Source of the DNA: CAVUAF01 sp964460655
GTDB lineage: Bacteria > Acidobacteriota > Terriglobia > Terriglobales > Acidobacteriaceae
Reading direction: 5' to 3'
Assembly (NCBI GenBank): GCA_964460655.1
Contig: CAYWSH010000002.1
Location: forward strand, 25,362 to 89,361
Length of the DNA stretch: 64,000 nt
The notes below the pieces were generated by a model. The model did no database searches. It saw only the letters and a list, made by a program, of their open reading frames with translations, and was not told where the DNA came from. Position numbers and translations under genes: made by a program. Positions 43,001-51,564 of this stretch are shown one piece after another (the first letter of the stretch is position 1; the number at the start of each line of letters is the position of its first letter).

Positions 43001-45064
43001 ATGCCGCGTCCTTTGCGGATCCTGACGTGGGTCGTCGTGGCCGCGCTCTGCGCGCTCGCGGTGGCCACCATCGCCCTGCGCCGCGGGGAAGAGATCAGCG
43101 CGATGTGGCTCGTGGTGGCTGCGTTGTGCAGCTACGCGCTCGGGTATCGCTTTTACAGCCGGTTCATCGCGGCCAAGCTCCTCGCGCTCGACCCGGTACG
43201 CGCCACGCCGGCCGAGCGGCTGGAGAACGGCCGCGATTTTCTGCCGACCAACAAATGGGTCGTTTTCGGCCATCACTTTGCCGCGATCGCCGGGCCAGGA
43301 CCGCTCGTCGGGCCGGTGCTCGCGGCGCAATTCGGGTATTTGCCGGGGACGCTGTGGATCCTGGCCGGCGCAGTATTCGGCGGTTGCGTGCAGGATTTTG
43401 TCGTGCTGGCGCTCTCAGTGCGGCGCGACGGCAAGTCCATCTGCCAGATGGCGCGCGACGAGGTCGGCAAGGTCGGCGGCTTCGTGGCGTTCGTTGCGGT
43501 CATCAGCATCGTCGTCATCCTGCTGGCGGTGTGCGCGCTGATCGTGGTGAACGCGCTGAAGTCGAGCCCGTGGGGAACATTCGTCATCGGCATGACGATC
43601 CCGATCGCGCTGCTCATGGGCGTTTACCTGCGCCGCCTGCGGCCGGGACGTGTGCTCGAGACCAGCGCGCTCGGCTTCGTGCTGGTCGTGGCAACGATCT
43701 TTGCCGGCCAGTGGGTGTCGCATGATCCAGTCGCGGCGAAATACTTCACGCTGACGGCGCCGACGCTGGCCGCGCTCATCATCGTTTATGGTTTCGCGGC
43801 GTCGGCGCTGCCGGTGTGGCTGCTCTTGGCGCCGCGCGACTACCTCAGTACGTTCGTCAAGCTCGGCACCATCGCCGCACTGGCGCTGGGCATCTTCTTC
43901 GTGCGGCCCACGCTGCACATGCCGGCACTGACGCGCTTCATCGACGGCACCGGTCCGATCTTCGCCGGCAAGATCTTCCCGTTCGCGTTCATCACCATCG
44001 CCTGCGGCGCCGTCAGCGGATTCCATTCGCTGATCTCCAGCGGCACCACGCCGAAGCTGATCGCGCGCGAACCAGAAACACGCATGGTCGGCTACGGCGC
44101 GATGGCAGCGGAATCGTTCGTCGCCGTGATGGCGATGATCGCGGCGTGCGTGCTCCAGCCGGGAACGTATTTCGCGATCAACGCGCCGGCGGGCATCGTC
44201 GGCACGACGGCAGAAGCAGCGACTGCGACGATCACTGGCTGGGGCTTTCCCGTGTCCGTGGCCGATGTGGAGCGCCTGGCGCGCGCGGTCGGCGAAACAA
44301 CGATGCTGAACCGCGCCGGCGGAGGACCGTCGTTCGCCGTCGGCATGGCGCACATCTTCGCGCAGAGCATGGGCGGCGAGGCCGTGATGGCCATTTGGTA
44401 TCACTTCGCGATCATGTTCGAAGCGCTGTTCATCCTCACCGTGCTCGACGCGGGCACGCGCGTGGCGCGCTTCATGATCCAGGACGCGCTCGGCCACGTG
44501 TGGCGCCCCATGGCGCGCACCAGCTGGTATCCGAGCATCCTGACGACGAGCGCTTTGATCGTCGCAGCCTGGGGATACTTCTTGTGGCAAGGCGTGAAGG
44601 ATCCGCTCGGCGGGATCAATTCGCTGTGGCCGCTGTTCGGCATATCGAACCAGCTACTCGCGACGGTGGCGCTGTGTGTCGCGACGACGATCATTGTGAA
44701 GGCCGGTAAGGTGCGTTACGCGTTCGTGACGCTCACGCCGCTGGCGTGGCTCGTCGCCGTGACGTTCACCGCGTCGTGGCACAAGGTTGCGGACCCGAAT
44801 CCGCGCATCGGCTTCTGGTCGCATGCGAACCAGTTGACGACAGAACTTACGACCGCGACCGGGCAGCGTGCGCACGATCTGCCGCGCCTCATCTTCAATG
44901 ACCGCCTTGACGCGGTCGTTACGGCAGCGCTCGTGTTGCTAGTGGCGCTCATCGTGGGCGAGAGCGCGCTGTTGTGGGCGCGCGTGCTCGCCGGGAAGCG
45001 ACAACACGAAGTCAACGAGGCGCCGTTCGTGCCGACACGGCTGGCGGAATCCGCAGGAGACTGA
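43001..45064 (+). CDS. cstA: carbon starvation protein A (pyruvate/peptide transporter family)
   Basis: 687 residues with about 16 membrane helices. Conserved CstA blocks are present: NKWVVFGHHFAAIAGPGPLVGPVLAAQFG (split here after HHFAAIAG), FGGCVQDF, SGTTPKLI and DAGTRVARFMIQD. CstA proteins import pyruvate or peptides, often on carbon limitation. The start is uncertain: ATG 42992 would add three residues, but the -10 box overlaps it, so 43001 (MPRPLRILTW) is preferred. The small ybdD gene follows with a TGATG overlap, the usual pairing for this family. Confidence 0.9.
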   Translation: MPRPLRILTWVVVAALCALAVATIALRRGEEISAMWLVVAALCSYALGYRFYSRFIAAKLLALDPVRATPAERLENGRDFLPTNKWVVFGHHFAAIAGPGPLVGPVLAAQFGYLPGTLWILAGAVFGGCVQDFVVLALSVRRDGKSICQMARDEVGKVGGFVAFVAVISIVVILLAVCALIVVNALKSSPWGTFVIGMTIPIALLMGVYLRRLRPGRVLETSALGFVLVVATIFAGQWVSHDPVAAKYFTLTAPTLAALIIVYGFAASALPVWLLLAPRDYLSTFVKLGTIAALALGIFFVRPTLHMPALTRFIDGTGPIFAGKIFPFAFITIACGAVSGFHSLISSGTTPKLIAREPETRMVGYGAMAAESFVAVMAMIAACVLQPGTYFAINAPAGIVGTTAEAATATITGWGFPVSVADVERLARAVGETTMLNRAGGGPSFAVGMAHIFAQSMGGEAVMAIWYHFAIMFEALFILTVLDAGTRVARFMIQDALGHVWRPMARTSWYPSILTTSALIVAAWGYFLWQGVKDPLGGINSLWPLFGISNQLLATVALCVATTIIVKAGKVRYAFVTLTPLAWLVAVTFTASWHKVADPNPRIGFWSHANQLTTELTTATGQRAHDLPRLIFNDRLDAVVTAALVLLVALIVGESALLWARVLAGKRQHEVNEAPFVPTRLAESAGD

Positions 45065-45231
45065 TGAAACGCGTTCTCCAACTCGTTCGCGCCACGCTAC
45101 GCGAGATCTTCGACGAAGCCGCCTACGAGCGCTTCCTGCGGCGGCAGGGAAGCCGCGCGTCGCAGTCGTCGTATGCCGCGTTCCTGCGCGAGCGACAGTC
45201 CGCGGTGGAGCGCAGGCCGCGCTGCTGCTAG
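45064..45231 (+). CDS. ybdD: YbdD/YjiX family small protein
   Basis: 55 residues. It aligns with E. coli YbdD (65 residues), which is encoded right after cstA: a R-x-x-x-x-x-x-FDEAAYERFLRR helix, a SSYAAFLRERQ segment and the C-terminal Arg-Cys-Cys. It is thought to partner CstA-type transporters. ATG 45064 overlaps the cstA stop codon by one base. It is short and easily missed. Confidence 0.8.
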   Translation: MKRVLQLVRATLREIFDEAAYERFLRRQGSRASQSSYAAFLRERQSAVERRPRCC

Positions 45232-45240
45232 GAGGGTGGA

Positions 45241-45783
45241 ATGCCACGCAAACGTCGCATCATCTACTACTGCGCCATGAGCGCCGATGGGTTCATCGGG
45301 CGGCCGGATGGCGCCGTCGATTGGCTGGAGCGCAAGACGCCCAAGGGACACTATGGGTGGGCGGCGTTCTATCGCTCGGTCGATACCGTGATCTTCGGGC
45401 GCAAGACGTACGACTTTGCGGTCGCACACGGCATGCCGGAAGGCAGTCCGGGCAAGAAGAACTATGTCTTCTCGCGCACGCTGACGCAGGCAGCGAGCCC
45501 GAAGGTGACCGTTGTCAATGGCGACGTGAGGACGTTCGCCGGGCGATTACGTGCGGAAAAGGGCAAAGACATCTGGCTGATGGGTGGCGCCGACATAGCA
45601 AAAGCTTTCGTCGATGCCGGCGAGCTGGATGAGTTCTTTGTTCATGTGATCCCCACCATGCTCGGCGAGGGCATACCGCTGGTGGCGTCGCGGAAGGGCG
45701 ACGTCAAGTTGCGCCTGCTGGAGTGCAAGCGCTTCTCGGATGGCGCGGTGCGCTTGCGGTACGCCGTGGCGCGGCCGAAATAG
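45241..45783 (+). CDS. dihydrofolate reductase family protein (RibD C-terminal-like)
   Basis: 180 residues of the RibD_C/DHFR-like fold. YYCAMSADGFIG (9-20), TVIFGRKTYDF, and the nucleotide-binding DIWLMGGADIAKAF are the family marks. It is probably an NADPH-dependent reductase, but the members of this group with such short sequence rarely have known substrates. An AGGAGG ribosome site precedes ATG 45241, 9 bases after ybdD, so it may be co-transcribed with cstA. Confidence 0.82.
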   Translation: MPRKRRIIYYCAMSADGFIGRPDGAVDWLERKTPKGHYGWAAFYRSVDTVIFGRKTYDFAVAHGMPEGSPGKKNYVFSRTLTQAASPKVTVVNGDVRTFAGRLRAEKGKDIWLMGGADIAKAFVDAGELDEFFVHVIPTMLGEGIPLVASRKGDVKLRLLECKRFSDGAVRLRYAVARPK

Positions 45784-45831
45784 ACGAAACGAATACCTCA
45801 GCACGGATGAAGCCGTGGCCCTTCAAGGATT

Positions 45832-45859
45832 CCCACACAGCAAAACCTGCTTGTGTGGG
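45832..45859. repeat. hairpin in repeat-like intergenic sequence
   Basis: CCCACACA pairs with TGTGTGGG around a 12-base centre. The preceding CTCAGCACGGATGAAGCCGTG also has REP-like dyad character (CACGG / CCGTG). It could act as a terminator for the cstA group; there is no T-run. Confidence 0.4.
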
Positions 45860-45875
45860 GCACCCAGGCTGGCGC

Positions 45876-45881
45876 TACACT
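45876..45881 (+). promoter_or_regulatory. -10 box TACACT of the serine hydrolase gene
   Basis: GCTACACT lies 9 bases before ATG 45891, giving a near-leaderless transcript. A matching TACACT precedes the gene at 61731. Confidence 0.35.
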
Positions 45882-45890
45882 AGCGCACCC

Positions 45891-47381
45891 ATGCAGCGAC
45901 GAATCCTGCTGATCTCTCTATTACTGGGCGCGCAGCTCTGTGCCGCTCAAGCGGCGCCTAAGCCTGCGAACGCTGCCGATCCTGAGGTCGAGGCGCGCAT
46001 CGAGCGCATCACCAACGGCCTGCTGCCGCAGATCCGCGTCACGAATCGCCCGCCGATCACCATGACACTGGCCGCGCGGATGAAGAACTTCAACGTGCCC
46101 GGCGTGAGCATCGCGGTCATCCACGAAGGCAAGATCGAGTGGGCGCGCGGCTTTGGCGTGACGCAGATCGATGGCCCGCCTGTCACGCCCGACACGCTCT
46201 TCCAGGCGGGCTCCATCTCCAAGCCCGTCGCCTCCATGGGTGCCCTTAAGCTGGTGGAGCAGGGCAAACTGAAGCTCGATGAGGACGTGAACCAGACGCT
46301 CACGTCGTGGAAGCTCCCGGAGAACGAGTTCACCAAGACGAAGAAGGTCACGCTGCGCGCTCTGATGACGCACAGTGCGGGCCTCACCGTCCATGGTTTC
46401 CCGGGCTACGCGGCGGGCGAGCCCGTGCCCACGGTGCCGCAAGTCCTCGACGGCGCCAAGCCACAGGTGAACACCGAAGCGGTACGGGTCCACATGGAGC
46501 CGGGCTCGAAGTGGGAGTACTCGGGCGGCGGCATCACCATCATGCAGCTCATGATGACCGACGTAGCGAAAAAGCCGTTCCCCACGCTCATGCGGGAGCT
46601 CGTGCTCGGGCCGCTCGGCATGACGGCGAGTACGTATGAAGAACCGCTGCCGGAAGCGAAGCGGGCGGTGGCCGCCACCCCTTATTATCCGCAGCTGCGC
46701 GCAGTGCCTGGTGGGCCGCACACCTATCCCGAGATGGCTGCCGCCGGTTTGTGGACGACCGCGAGCGACCTGGCGCGCTGGGCGATCGCGGTGCAGGAAG
46801 GCGTGTCCGGCAAACGTAATCCGGTGCTCTCGCAAGCCTCGCTGCAGCAGATGACGAGGAAGCAATTCGAAGGGTGGGGGCTCGGCGTCGGCGTGAACGC
46901 AGAGGGCGAGAAGGCGACGTTCTCGCACGGCGGCGTGGATGAAGGTTTCGACGCGCAACTGTTCGCGTACACCAACAAGGGCGAAGGCGTCGCCGTCATG
47001 ACGAATGCCAACGGCGGGCAGAACCTGACGATCGAGATCATGCGCGCCATCGCAAAGGAATACGGCTGGCCCGATTTCCAGCAGGAAGAGCGCTCGGCGG
47101 TCGATGTGGATGCCTCGTCGCTGGAGAGATTTGCCGGTACCTATGAAGTGCCAAACTTCGCGACGCCGCCGGTCATGCGCCGCTTCGAGGTGACGGTGCA
47201 TGACGGCAAGATGTTTCTCCGCATCGCCGGCCCGGAGACCGAGATGTACGCGGCGACGCCGACGAGGTTCTTCGGTCCGTTCCAGGGGAACTGGTACGAG
47301 TTCGTGCCCGGCGAAGGCGGCACGATCGAGCTGAAAGTCATCGCGGGCGGGCGAGAGGTCAAGGGGAAGCGAGTGCAGTAA
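45891..47381 (+). CDS. secreted serine hydrolase, beta-lactamase class C-like
   Basis: 496 residues. A signal peptide (1-20, AQLCAAQAA) is followed by a class C/penicillin-binding fold: catalytic SISK at 108-111 (Ser-x-x-Lys), a YSGGG motif (about residue 203) in the Tyr-x-Asn position, and SHGGVDEGF in place of KTG. The C-terminal 90 residues look like the lipocalin-like DUF3471 tail often attached to these enzymes. It likely hydrolyses an ester or peptide in the periplasm; true beta-lactamase activity is not implied. ATG 45891 was chosen since the signal peptide begins there. Confidence 0.86.
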   Translation: MQRRILLISLLLGAQLCAAQAAPKPANAADPEVEARIERITNGLLPQIRVTNRPPITMTLAARMKNFNVPGVSIAVIHEGKIEWARGFGVTQIDGPPVTPDTLFQAGSISKPVASMGALKLVEQGKLKLDEDVNQTLTSWKLPENEFTKTKKVTLRALMTHSAGLTVHGFPGYAAGEPVPTVPQVLDGAKPQVNTEAVRVHMEPGSKWEYSGGGITIMQLMMTDVAKKPFPTLMRELVLGPLGMTASTYEEPLPEAKRAVAATPYYPQLRAVPGGPHTYPEMAAAGLWTTASDLARWAIAVQEGVSGKRNPVLSQASLQQMTRKQFEGWGLGVGVNAEGEKATFSHGGVDEGFDAQLFAYTNKGEGVAVMTNANGGQNLTIEIMRAIAKEYGWPDFQQEERSAVDVDASSLERFAGTYEVPNFATPPVMRRFEVTVHDGKMFLRIAGPETEMYAATPTRFFGPFQGNWYEFVPGEGGTIELKVIAGGREVKGKRVQ

Positions 47382-47390
47382 GCATTTTGC

Positions 47391-47418
47391 GATTTGTGAT
47401 TTGTGATTTGGTGATTTG
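47391..47418. repeat. GATTTGT short tandem repeat
   Basis: Four near-copies of GATTTGT/GATTTGG lie between two convergent genes. This AT-rich run is unlike the surrounding DNA. Confidence 0.5.
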
Positions 47419-47430
47419 CAACTGCACTCG

Positions 47431-47931
47431 CTAGCGTCCGGCGCCCTGCTTTAGCAGCGTTCCCGCGGTATGCAGGTGGCAGATGGCGATAGCGAGGGCG
47501 TCGGCGGCGTCGAAGGGCTCGGGTGGCGTGGCGAGGCAGAGCAGGCGCGCGACCATCTGCTGCACTTGATACTTATCGGCGTGGCCGTAGCCCACGACTG
47601 CGGACTTCACGCTCAGCGGCGCGTATTCCGCCACCGGCAGGCCGTGCGCCGCGGCAGCGAGCATCGCGACACCGCGTACTTGGCCGAGCTTCAGCGCCGA
47701 TTTGGCGTTCACGGAATAGAAGACGTCTTCGATCGCCGCGACGTCGGGACGATGCTCGGCGATCAGCGCGTTCAGCTCGGCAAACACCTGCTTCAGGCGG
47801 TCGGGTAGCGGATCGCGGGCGCGCAGGGCGACCGCGCCGGAGACGTGGGCGACGAGCCTGCCGTCCGCCGTTTGTTCGACGACGCCATAGCCGGTGTACT
47901 CGCCGCCACAATCGATGCCGAGGACCTTCAC
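47431..47931 (-). CDS. ruvC: Holliday junction endonuclease RuvC
   Basis: 166 residues (E. coli 173). The four acidic catalytic residues are in place: Asp7 in LGIDCGGEYTG, Glu in AAIEDVFY, and the Asp pair in FDAADALAIAICH. It resolves Holliday junctions with RuvAB. The start is GTG 47931; an upstream ATG at 47985 would add an Arg-rich 18-residue stretch overlapping the divergent promoter region. No ruvA or ruvB is in the window. Confidence 0.92.
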   Translation of the reverse strand: MKVLGIDCGGEYTGYGVVEQTADGRLVAHVSGAVALRARDPLPDRLKQVFAELNALIAEHRPDVAAIEDVFYSVNAKSALKLGQVRGVAMLAAAAHGLPVAEYAPLSVKSAVVGYGHADKYQVQQMVARLLCLATPPEPFDAADALAIAICHLHTAGTLLKQGAGR

Positions 47932-47967
47932 GCGCGCATCATGACACGAGAGCGTCGTTCTGCGATG

Positions 47968-47973
47968 TAGAAT
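47968..47973 (+). promoter_or_regulatory. -10 box TAGAAT
   Basis: TAGAAT ends 14 bases before ATG 47988. It would give a leader of about seven bases for the secreted protein gene. Confidence 0.4.
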
Positions 47974-47987
47974 CCTTTTTCGCACCG

Positions 47988-48794
47988 ATGCGCATGCTGA
48001 TCGGAGAGAAAACCCGTAGATCCTTCGGCGGCAAAAGAGGCCGCCTCAGGATGACGGCGTCTCTTTTTTTGATCGTTGGATCACTCGCCGGGCTTGCGTT
48101 CGCCCAGCAACGTCCCGCGGCGCCGAAGACAGCTCCGGCGCCGAAGCCTGTCCTGCCCACGGTCAGGTTCGAGCTCGATTTCCCCGGGTCGTCGCCCGAA
48201 CGCTACAGCATAGTGGTAGACACGCTCGGCGAAGCCAGTTACAGAGTCGATCCCGGACAGGACCCCAATGCCGCGCAGTACGTCACGCCCGGCAGGACGG
48301 CGCCCAAGGATGACCCCTACGAGCTGAAGTTCACCATGTCGCAAGGCACGCGTGAGCGCATATTTGGCGCCGCCGAGAAGCTCGACTACTTCAGCGGCAA
48401 CTTCGACTACACCAAGCGCAAAATAGCCTCCAGCGGCAAGAAGACGCTGACGTACACCGACGCCACGCGCAACCACACGACGACCTATAACTGGTCGGAG
48501 AATCCCACGGTCGACGAGCTGACCCATCTTTTCCAGAACATGGGGCAGACGCTGGAATTCGGGCGCCGGTTGGAGTACATGGTGCGTTACGAAAAGCTCG
48601 GTGTTGACAGCGAATTGCGTCGCATGGAAGACGCCGCGAAGCGCAATGAACTGGTGGAATTGCAGGTGATCGAGCCGCTTTTGCACAAGATCGCCGACGA
48701 TTCCTCCATGTTGCACATTGCGCGTTCGCGGGCCAAGAAACTGCTGACCACGCTGGCCCAGAGCGGCTCTTCGGACGGCGGCGAGACGAAATAA
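47988..48794 (+). CDS. secreted protein of unknown function
   Basis: 268 residues from ATG 47988, or 247 from ATG 48051. A signal peptide (TASLFLIVGSLAGLAFAQQ) begins at the second start. The first adds a basic n-region encoded by a repeat hairpin (48017-48055). After a Pro/Ala-rich linker, the mature part has LPTVRFELDFPGSSPERYSIVVD and a charged C-terminal helix with HIARSRAKKLLTTL. I do not recognise the family. Similar short secreted proteins with a YxITVD-like strand occur in Acidobacteriota, but I cannot name one. The promoter favours 47988. Confidence 0.65.
   Translation: MRMLIGEKTRRSFGGKRGRLRMTASLFLIVGSLAGLAFAQQRPAAPKTAPAPKPVLPTVRFELDFPGSSPERYSIVVDTLGEASYRVDPGQDPNAAQYVTPGRTAPKDDPYELKFTMSQGTRERIFGAAEKLDYFSGNFDYTKRKIASSGKKTLTYTDATRNHTTTYNWSENPTVDELTHLFQNMGQTLEFGRRLEYMVRYEKLGVDSELRRMEDAAKRNELVELQVIEPLLHKIADDSSMLHIARSRAKKLLTTLAQSGSSDGGETK
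48017..48055. repeat. REP-like hairpin (GGATCT / CATCCTGAG type)
   Basis: AGATCCTTCGGCGGC, AAAAGAG loop, GCCGCCTCAGGATGAC. The stem pairs ATCCT with AGGAT and GGCGGC with GCCGCC. It resembles a dispersed element of the CATCCTGAG...GAAGGATCT form that I associate with acidobacterial genomes. It falls inside the first possible reading frame of the secreted protein gene. Confidence 0.6.
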
Positions 48795-48800
48795 CCACTG

Positions 48801-48806
48801 TAGAAT
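48801..48806 (+). promoter_or_regulatory. -10 box TAGAAT upstream of the FecR gene
   Basis: TAGAAT lies 128 bases before ATG 48934. The leader between them would be about 120 bases; a stretch with ATG triplets at 48821, 48835 and 48866 offers no good reading frame with protein features. Confidence 0.35.
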
Positions 48807-48933
48807 CAAGTGATTGCAGCCATGAAAATAATTTATGCATCGTGGTGCTAATCCTAATGTTCTAATGACCGGAGACTTATGGCCCGGGGCCATCTGTCTG
48901 GCCCGGGGACCGTGTTTCCCTCTGGAGTCGTAC

Positions 48934-50670
48934 ATGAACAAGACTCTGGTTCGCCGCTTCGCGCTGGCCATCGCCGGCGTATCGCTTCTCCTGATCCTCA
49001 CCACCTCCGCGAGTGCGCAGTCAACCGCGCGCATCGTGCGGCTCAGCTACCTGACGGGTGATGTGCAAGTTGATCGCGGACAGGGCCTCGGCCTGGATCG
49101 CGCCGTGCTGAACATGCCCATCGTCCAGGGTGCTCGCGTGCTGACGCACAACGGGCAGGCGGAGATCGAATTCGAAGATGGTTCGACCGTCCGGCTGGCG
49201 CCGGAATCGGACGTCTTCTTTCCCATCCTGCAATTGCAGATGAATGGCTCGACGACCACGACCCTGTCCATCGCGACCGGCACGGTGTACGTGGATTTCG
49301 AGCGACATCTCGACAATGACCTGAGTGTCACGCTACCGCGTGGCGCCCTGCTGCAACTGCGGCATTCGGTACGATTCCGCGCGGAAGTGGATGAGTTCAC
49401 GGCGCGCATCGGCGTCTTCAGGGGCGAGCTCGTGGTCGAGGGGCCGCAGCGGTCGCTTTCCGTGCGCCGCAACGAGACCATTTCCATCGACCTGAATGAT
49501 CCCGCGCACTACGCGCTGGCGAACACCATCACGTCGAGCCCGTATGATTCGTTCAACTCCGATCGCAACCGCTATCGTGAGAATGTCTCGACCGCCAGCA
49601 GCGGGTACGCACACACGCTCGTCGACCTCGATTACTACGGCGGCTACAGCTACGTGCCGGGCTACGGACGCATCTGGCGACCGTGGGGTGTGAGCTTTGG
49701 CTGGAGCCCCTGGGCCGACGGCTACTGGGTGGATTACCCATGGGGCTACCGTTGGGTTTCGGCATATCCGTGGGGCTGGTTGCCGTACAACTGCGGCTCA
49801 TGGGGATGGATCCCTGGCTTCGGTTGGGGCTGGCGTCCGAGTGTGTGGGGTCCGACCACGATCGTGACCTACGTGGGTGGTCCGTCCATCATCTCGAATC
49901 CTCCGGGTTGGCATCCGCCGACGCCACCGGTCATCGTGGCCACGCACGGCGGTCCGGGTGGACCGGTGCAGGGCGATCCCTCGGGCATGGGCGTCATCAA
50001 GACGGATACGAAGGACAGCAATCCCGATGATCCCATCATCCATCCCCGTCCCGGCGGCGGCGCTGCGGGCGGAGGTGGGGTGAGCCATCCGGGCAATTCG
50101 ATGGCGGCGCAGAATGCCGGCGGGGCGATCACGCGGCCGTCGCGCCCGGGGATCGTGTTCGTCGGTAACGCGGACGGCTCAACCGCCGCAGTGTCGACGT
50201 CGGAGGGTGGGCGCGGCAGCAGCGGGCGCCCAGCGGTGCGCTACACCACTGAAGGCAATGCTGACGCGAGCACGCGCTTCCAGCGAGGCAGCCCGGCAGC
50301 CAGCGGCTATCGCGGCGAGCCGAGCACACCGACGAATACCACGATCTATACGCCGGGCCCGCAGCCCACGTACTCGAGCCATGGTAACGGCGGCGGCGAT
50401 GCTGGCCGCGGCTACTCACGGCCGTCGGTCTCGTCGAGCGAAGGCGGACGCGGTAACGGTGGCTACAGCGGCGGCGGTGGCGGCGGCGATCGCAGCTTCT
50501 CGCGGCCCGCGCCGAGCTACAGTGGCGGCGGCGGTGGTGGCTACAGCGGTGGCGGCGGTGGTGGTGGCAGCAGCCACGCCAGCTCCGCACCGGCGCCAGC
50601 TTCCGCTCCCGCTCCGGCGCCGAGTCCAGGACCGGCCAGCGGTGGTGCAGGCAAGGTCAACCCGAAGTAA
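48934..50670 (+). CDS. FecR-domain secreted protein with Trp/Gly-rich and Gly-rich tail
   Basis: 578 residues. A signal peptide (1-29, ending TTSASAQ) precedes a FecR-like beta domain (about 35-190: LSYLTGDVQVDRGQG, GARVLTHNGQAEIEFEDGS, FRGELVVEG). Residues 225-330 are extremely rich in Trp, Gly, Pro and Tyr (YGRIWRPWGVSFGWSPW, PYNCGSWGWIPGFGWGWRP), as in DUF6600-type proteins. The last 220 residues are low-complexity Gly/Ser/Pro with GGGGG runs. FecR domains sense or bind at the envelope; there is no sigma-factor partner nearby. ATG 48934 has CTGGAG upstream. A strong terminator follows at 50689. Confidence 0.82.
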   Translation: MNKTLVRRFALAIAGVSLLLILTTSASAQSTARIVRLSYLTGDVQVDRGQGLGLDRAVLNMPIVQGARVLTHNGQAEIEFEDGSTVRLAPESDVFFPILQLQMNGSTTTTLSIATGTVYVDFERHLDNDLSVTLPRGALLQLRHSVRFRAEVDEFTARIGVFRGELVVEGPQRSLSVRRNETISIDLNDPAHYALANTITSSPYDSFNSDRNRYRENVSTASSGYAHTLVDLDYYGGYSYVPGYGRIWRPWGVSFGWSPWADGYWVDYPWGYRWVSAYPWGWLPYNCGSWGWIPGFGWGWRPSVWGPTTIVTYVGGPSIISNPPGWHPPTPPVIVATHGGPGGPVQGDPSGMGVIKTDTKDSNPDDPIIHPRPGGGAAGGGGVSHPGNSMAAQNAGGAITRPSRPGIVFVGNADGSTAAVSTSEGGRGSSGRPAVRYTTEGNADASTRFQRGSPAASGYRGEPSTPTNTTIYTPGPQPTYSSHGNGGGDAGRGYSRPSVSSSEGGRGNGGYSGGGGGGDRSFSRPAPSYSGGGGGGYSGGGGGGGSSHASSAPAPASAPAPAPSPGPASGGAGKVNPK

Positions 50671-50688
50671 GCAGCATTTGTGTGAAGA

Positions 50689-50716
50689 CGCCCGCGAGCG
50701 ATCGCGGGCGTTTTTT
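50689..50716 (+). terminator. intrinsic terminator of the FecR-domain gene
   Basis: A perfect 8-bp stem CGCCCGCG / CGCGGGCG with 6-base loop is followed by six T (50711-50716). Confidence 0.85.
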
Positions 50717-50721
50717 CTGCG

Positions 50722-51531
50722 CTAGCTCACCGCCACACCCGCGTATCCCACCACGTTTTCGCGGTCGCCCGAGATGTCGGCCGAGGTCGCGTACTTCACC
50801 AGCTCCGCGCGCTTGGCTCCGAGCTGGCGCGCAGCGGTCAACATGACCACCGCCGGTGCGTAGCCGCACATGCTGATGCGCTCGCGCTTCACCGTTTCAT
50901 ACAGGCGGCGCCCGTCGCCAGCCATGATGGCGTCGAGCGCTTTCTTGTCCTTGATGCGGGTGACGTTGTCGTTCTCGTAGTGGTTCATGTCGCTGGAGGC
51001 GACGATGAGTACGGGCTCCTGCTGCGCGGTGATGACTCCGGCGATGGCTTCACCGAGTTGCGCCAGCAGGTCGTAGGTGCTCACGCCGATGCAGATGGGG
51101 ACGAACAAGAACGACGGTGCGCGAAAGCGCAGGAAGGGAAGCTGTACCTCGAGCGAGTGCTCGGCAAGGTGGGCGAAGCTGTCTTCTTCCAGCAGCCCGA
51201 ACTTGCGGCGGAGCTCGCCGGCTAGTGCGCTGTCGATGTTGATGTCGCCCAGCGGCGTCTGCCACGCGCCGCTCGACATCATGGCCAGCGGCTTCCCCAT
51301 TCCCGTGTGGTTCGGACCAAGCAGCAGGACGCGCGGCGTGACGCGCAGGCGTCCGTAGAGTTCGCCCGCAACGTGTCCGGAGTAGATGTACCCGGCGTGC
51401 GGCGCGATGCAGCCCAGCGCCGCGATGTCACCCTTCGCTTCGCCGCAGTAGCCTTCCACTTCTTCGCTGAGTTCTTCCCGCTCCGCGGGATAAAAACGTC
51501 CGGCGACGGCGGGATGGCGCACAGAGGACAT
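50722..51531 (-). CDS. MEMO1 / AmmeMemoRadiSam system protein B family
   Basis: 269 residues covering the whole MEMO domain: VRHPAVAGRFYPA (4-16), CIAPHAGYIYSGHVA with the metal-like His, LLGPNHTG, SSDMNHYEND and CGYAPAVVM. The MEMO fold resembles class III extradiol dioxygenases. In bacteria it often occurs with AMMECR1 and a radical SAM protein; neither is seen here, so its job is open. A TAGAAT -10 box (51543-51548, reverse) is 12 bases upstream of ATG 51531. Confidence 0.87.
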   Translation of the reverse strand: MSSVRHPAVAGRFYPAEREELSEEVEGYCGEAKGDIAALGCIAPHAGYIYSGHVAGELYGRLRVTPRVLLLGPNHTGMGKPLAMMSSGAWQTPLGDINIDSALAGELRRKFGLLEEDSFAHLAEHSLEVQLPFLRFRAPSFLFVPICIGVSTYDLLAQLGEAIAGVITAQQEPVLIVASSDMNHYENDNVTRIKDKKALDAIMAGDGRRLYETVKRERISMCGYAPAVVMLTAARQLGAKRAELVKYATSADISGDRENVVGYAGVAVS

Positions 51532-51542
51532 CGACGCGCAGA

Positions 51543-51548
51543 TTCTAC
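51543..51548 (-). promoter_or_regulatory. -10 box TAGAAT of the MEMO-family gene
   Basis: On the reverse strand GCGTAGAATCTG lies 12 bases before the ATG, again a very short leader. Confidence 0.45.
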
Positions 51549-51564
51549 GCTTGGGAGGCCGCGG

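Noticed and set aside
45891..47381. Antibiotic-resistance beta-lactamase
   Set aside because: The fold and Ser-x-x-Lys are shared, but the KTG motif is replaced by HGG and there is a lipocalin-like tail, as in esterases and peptidases of this superfamily.
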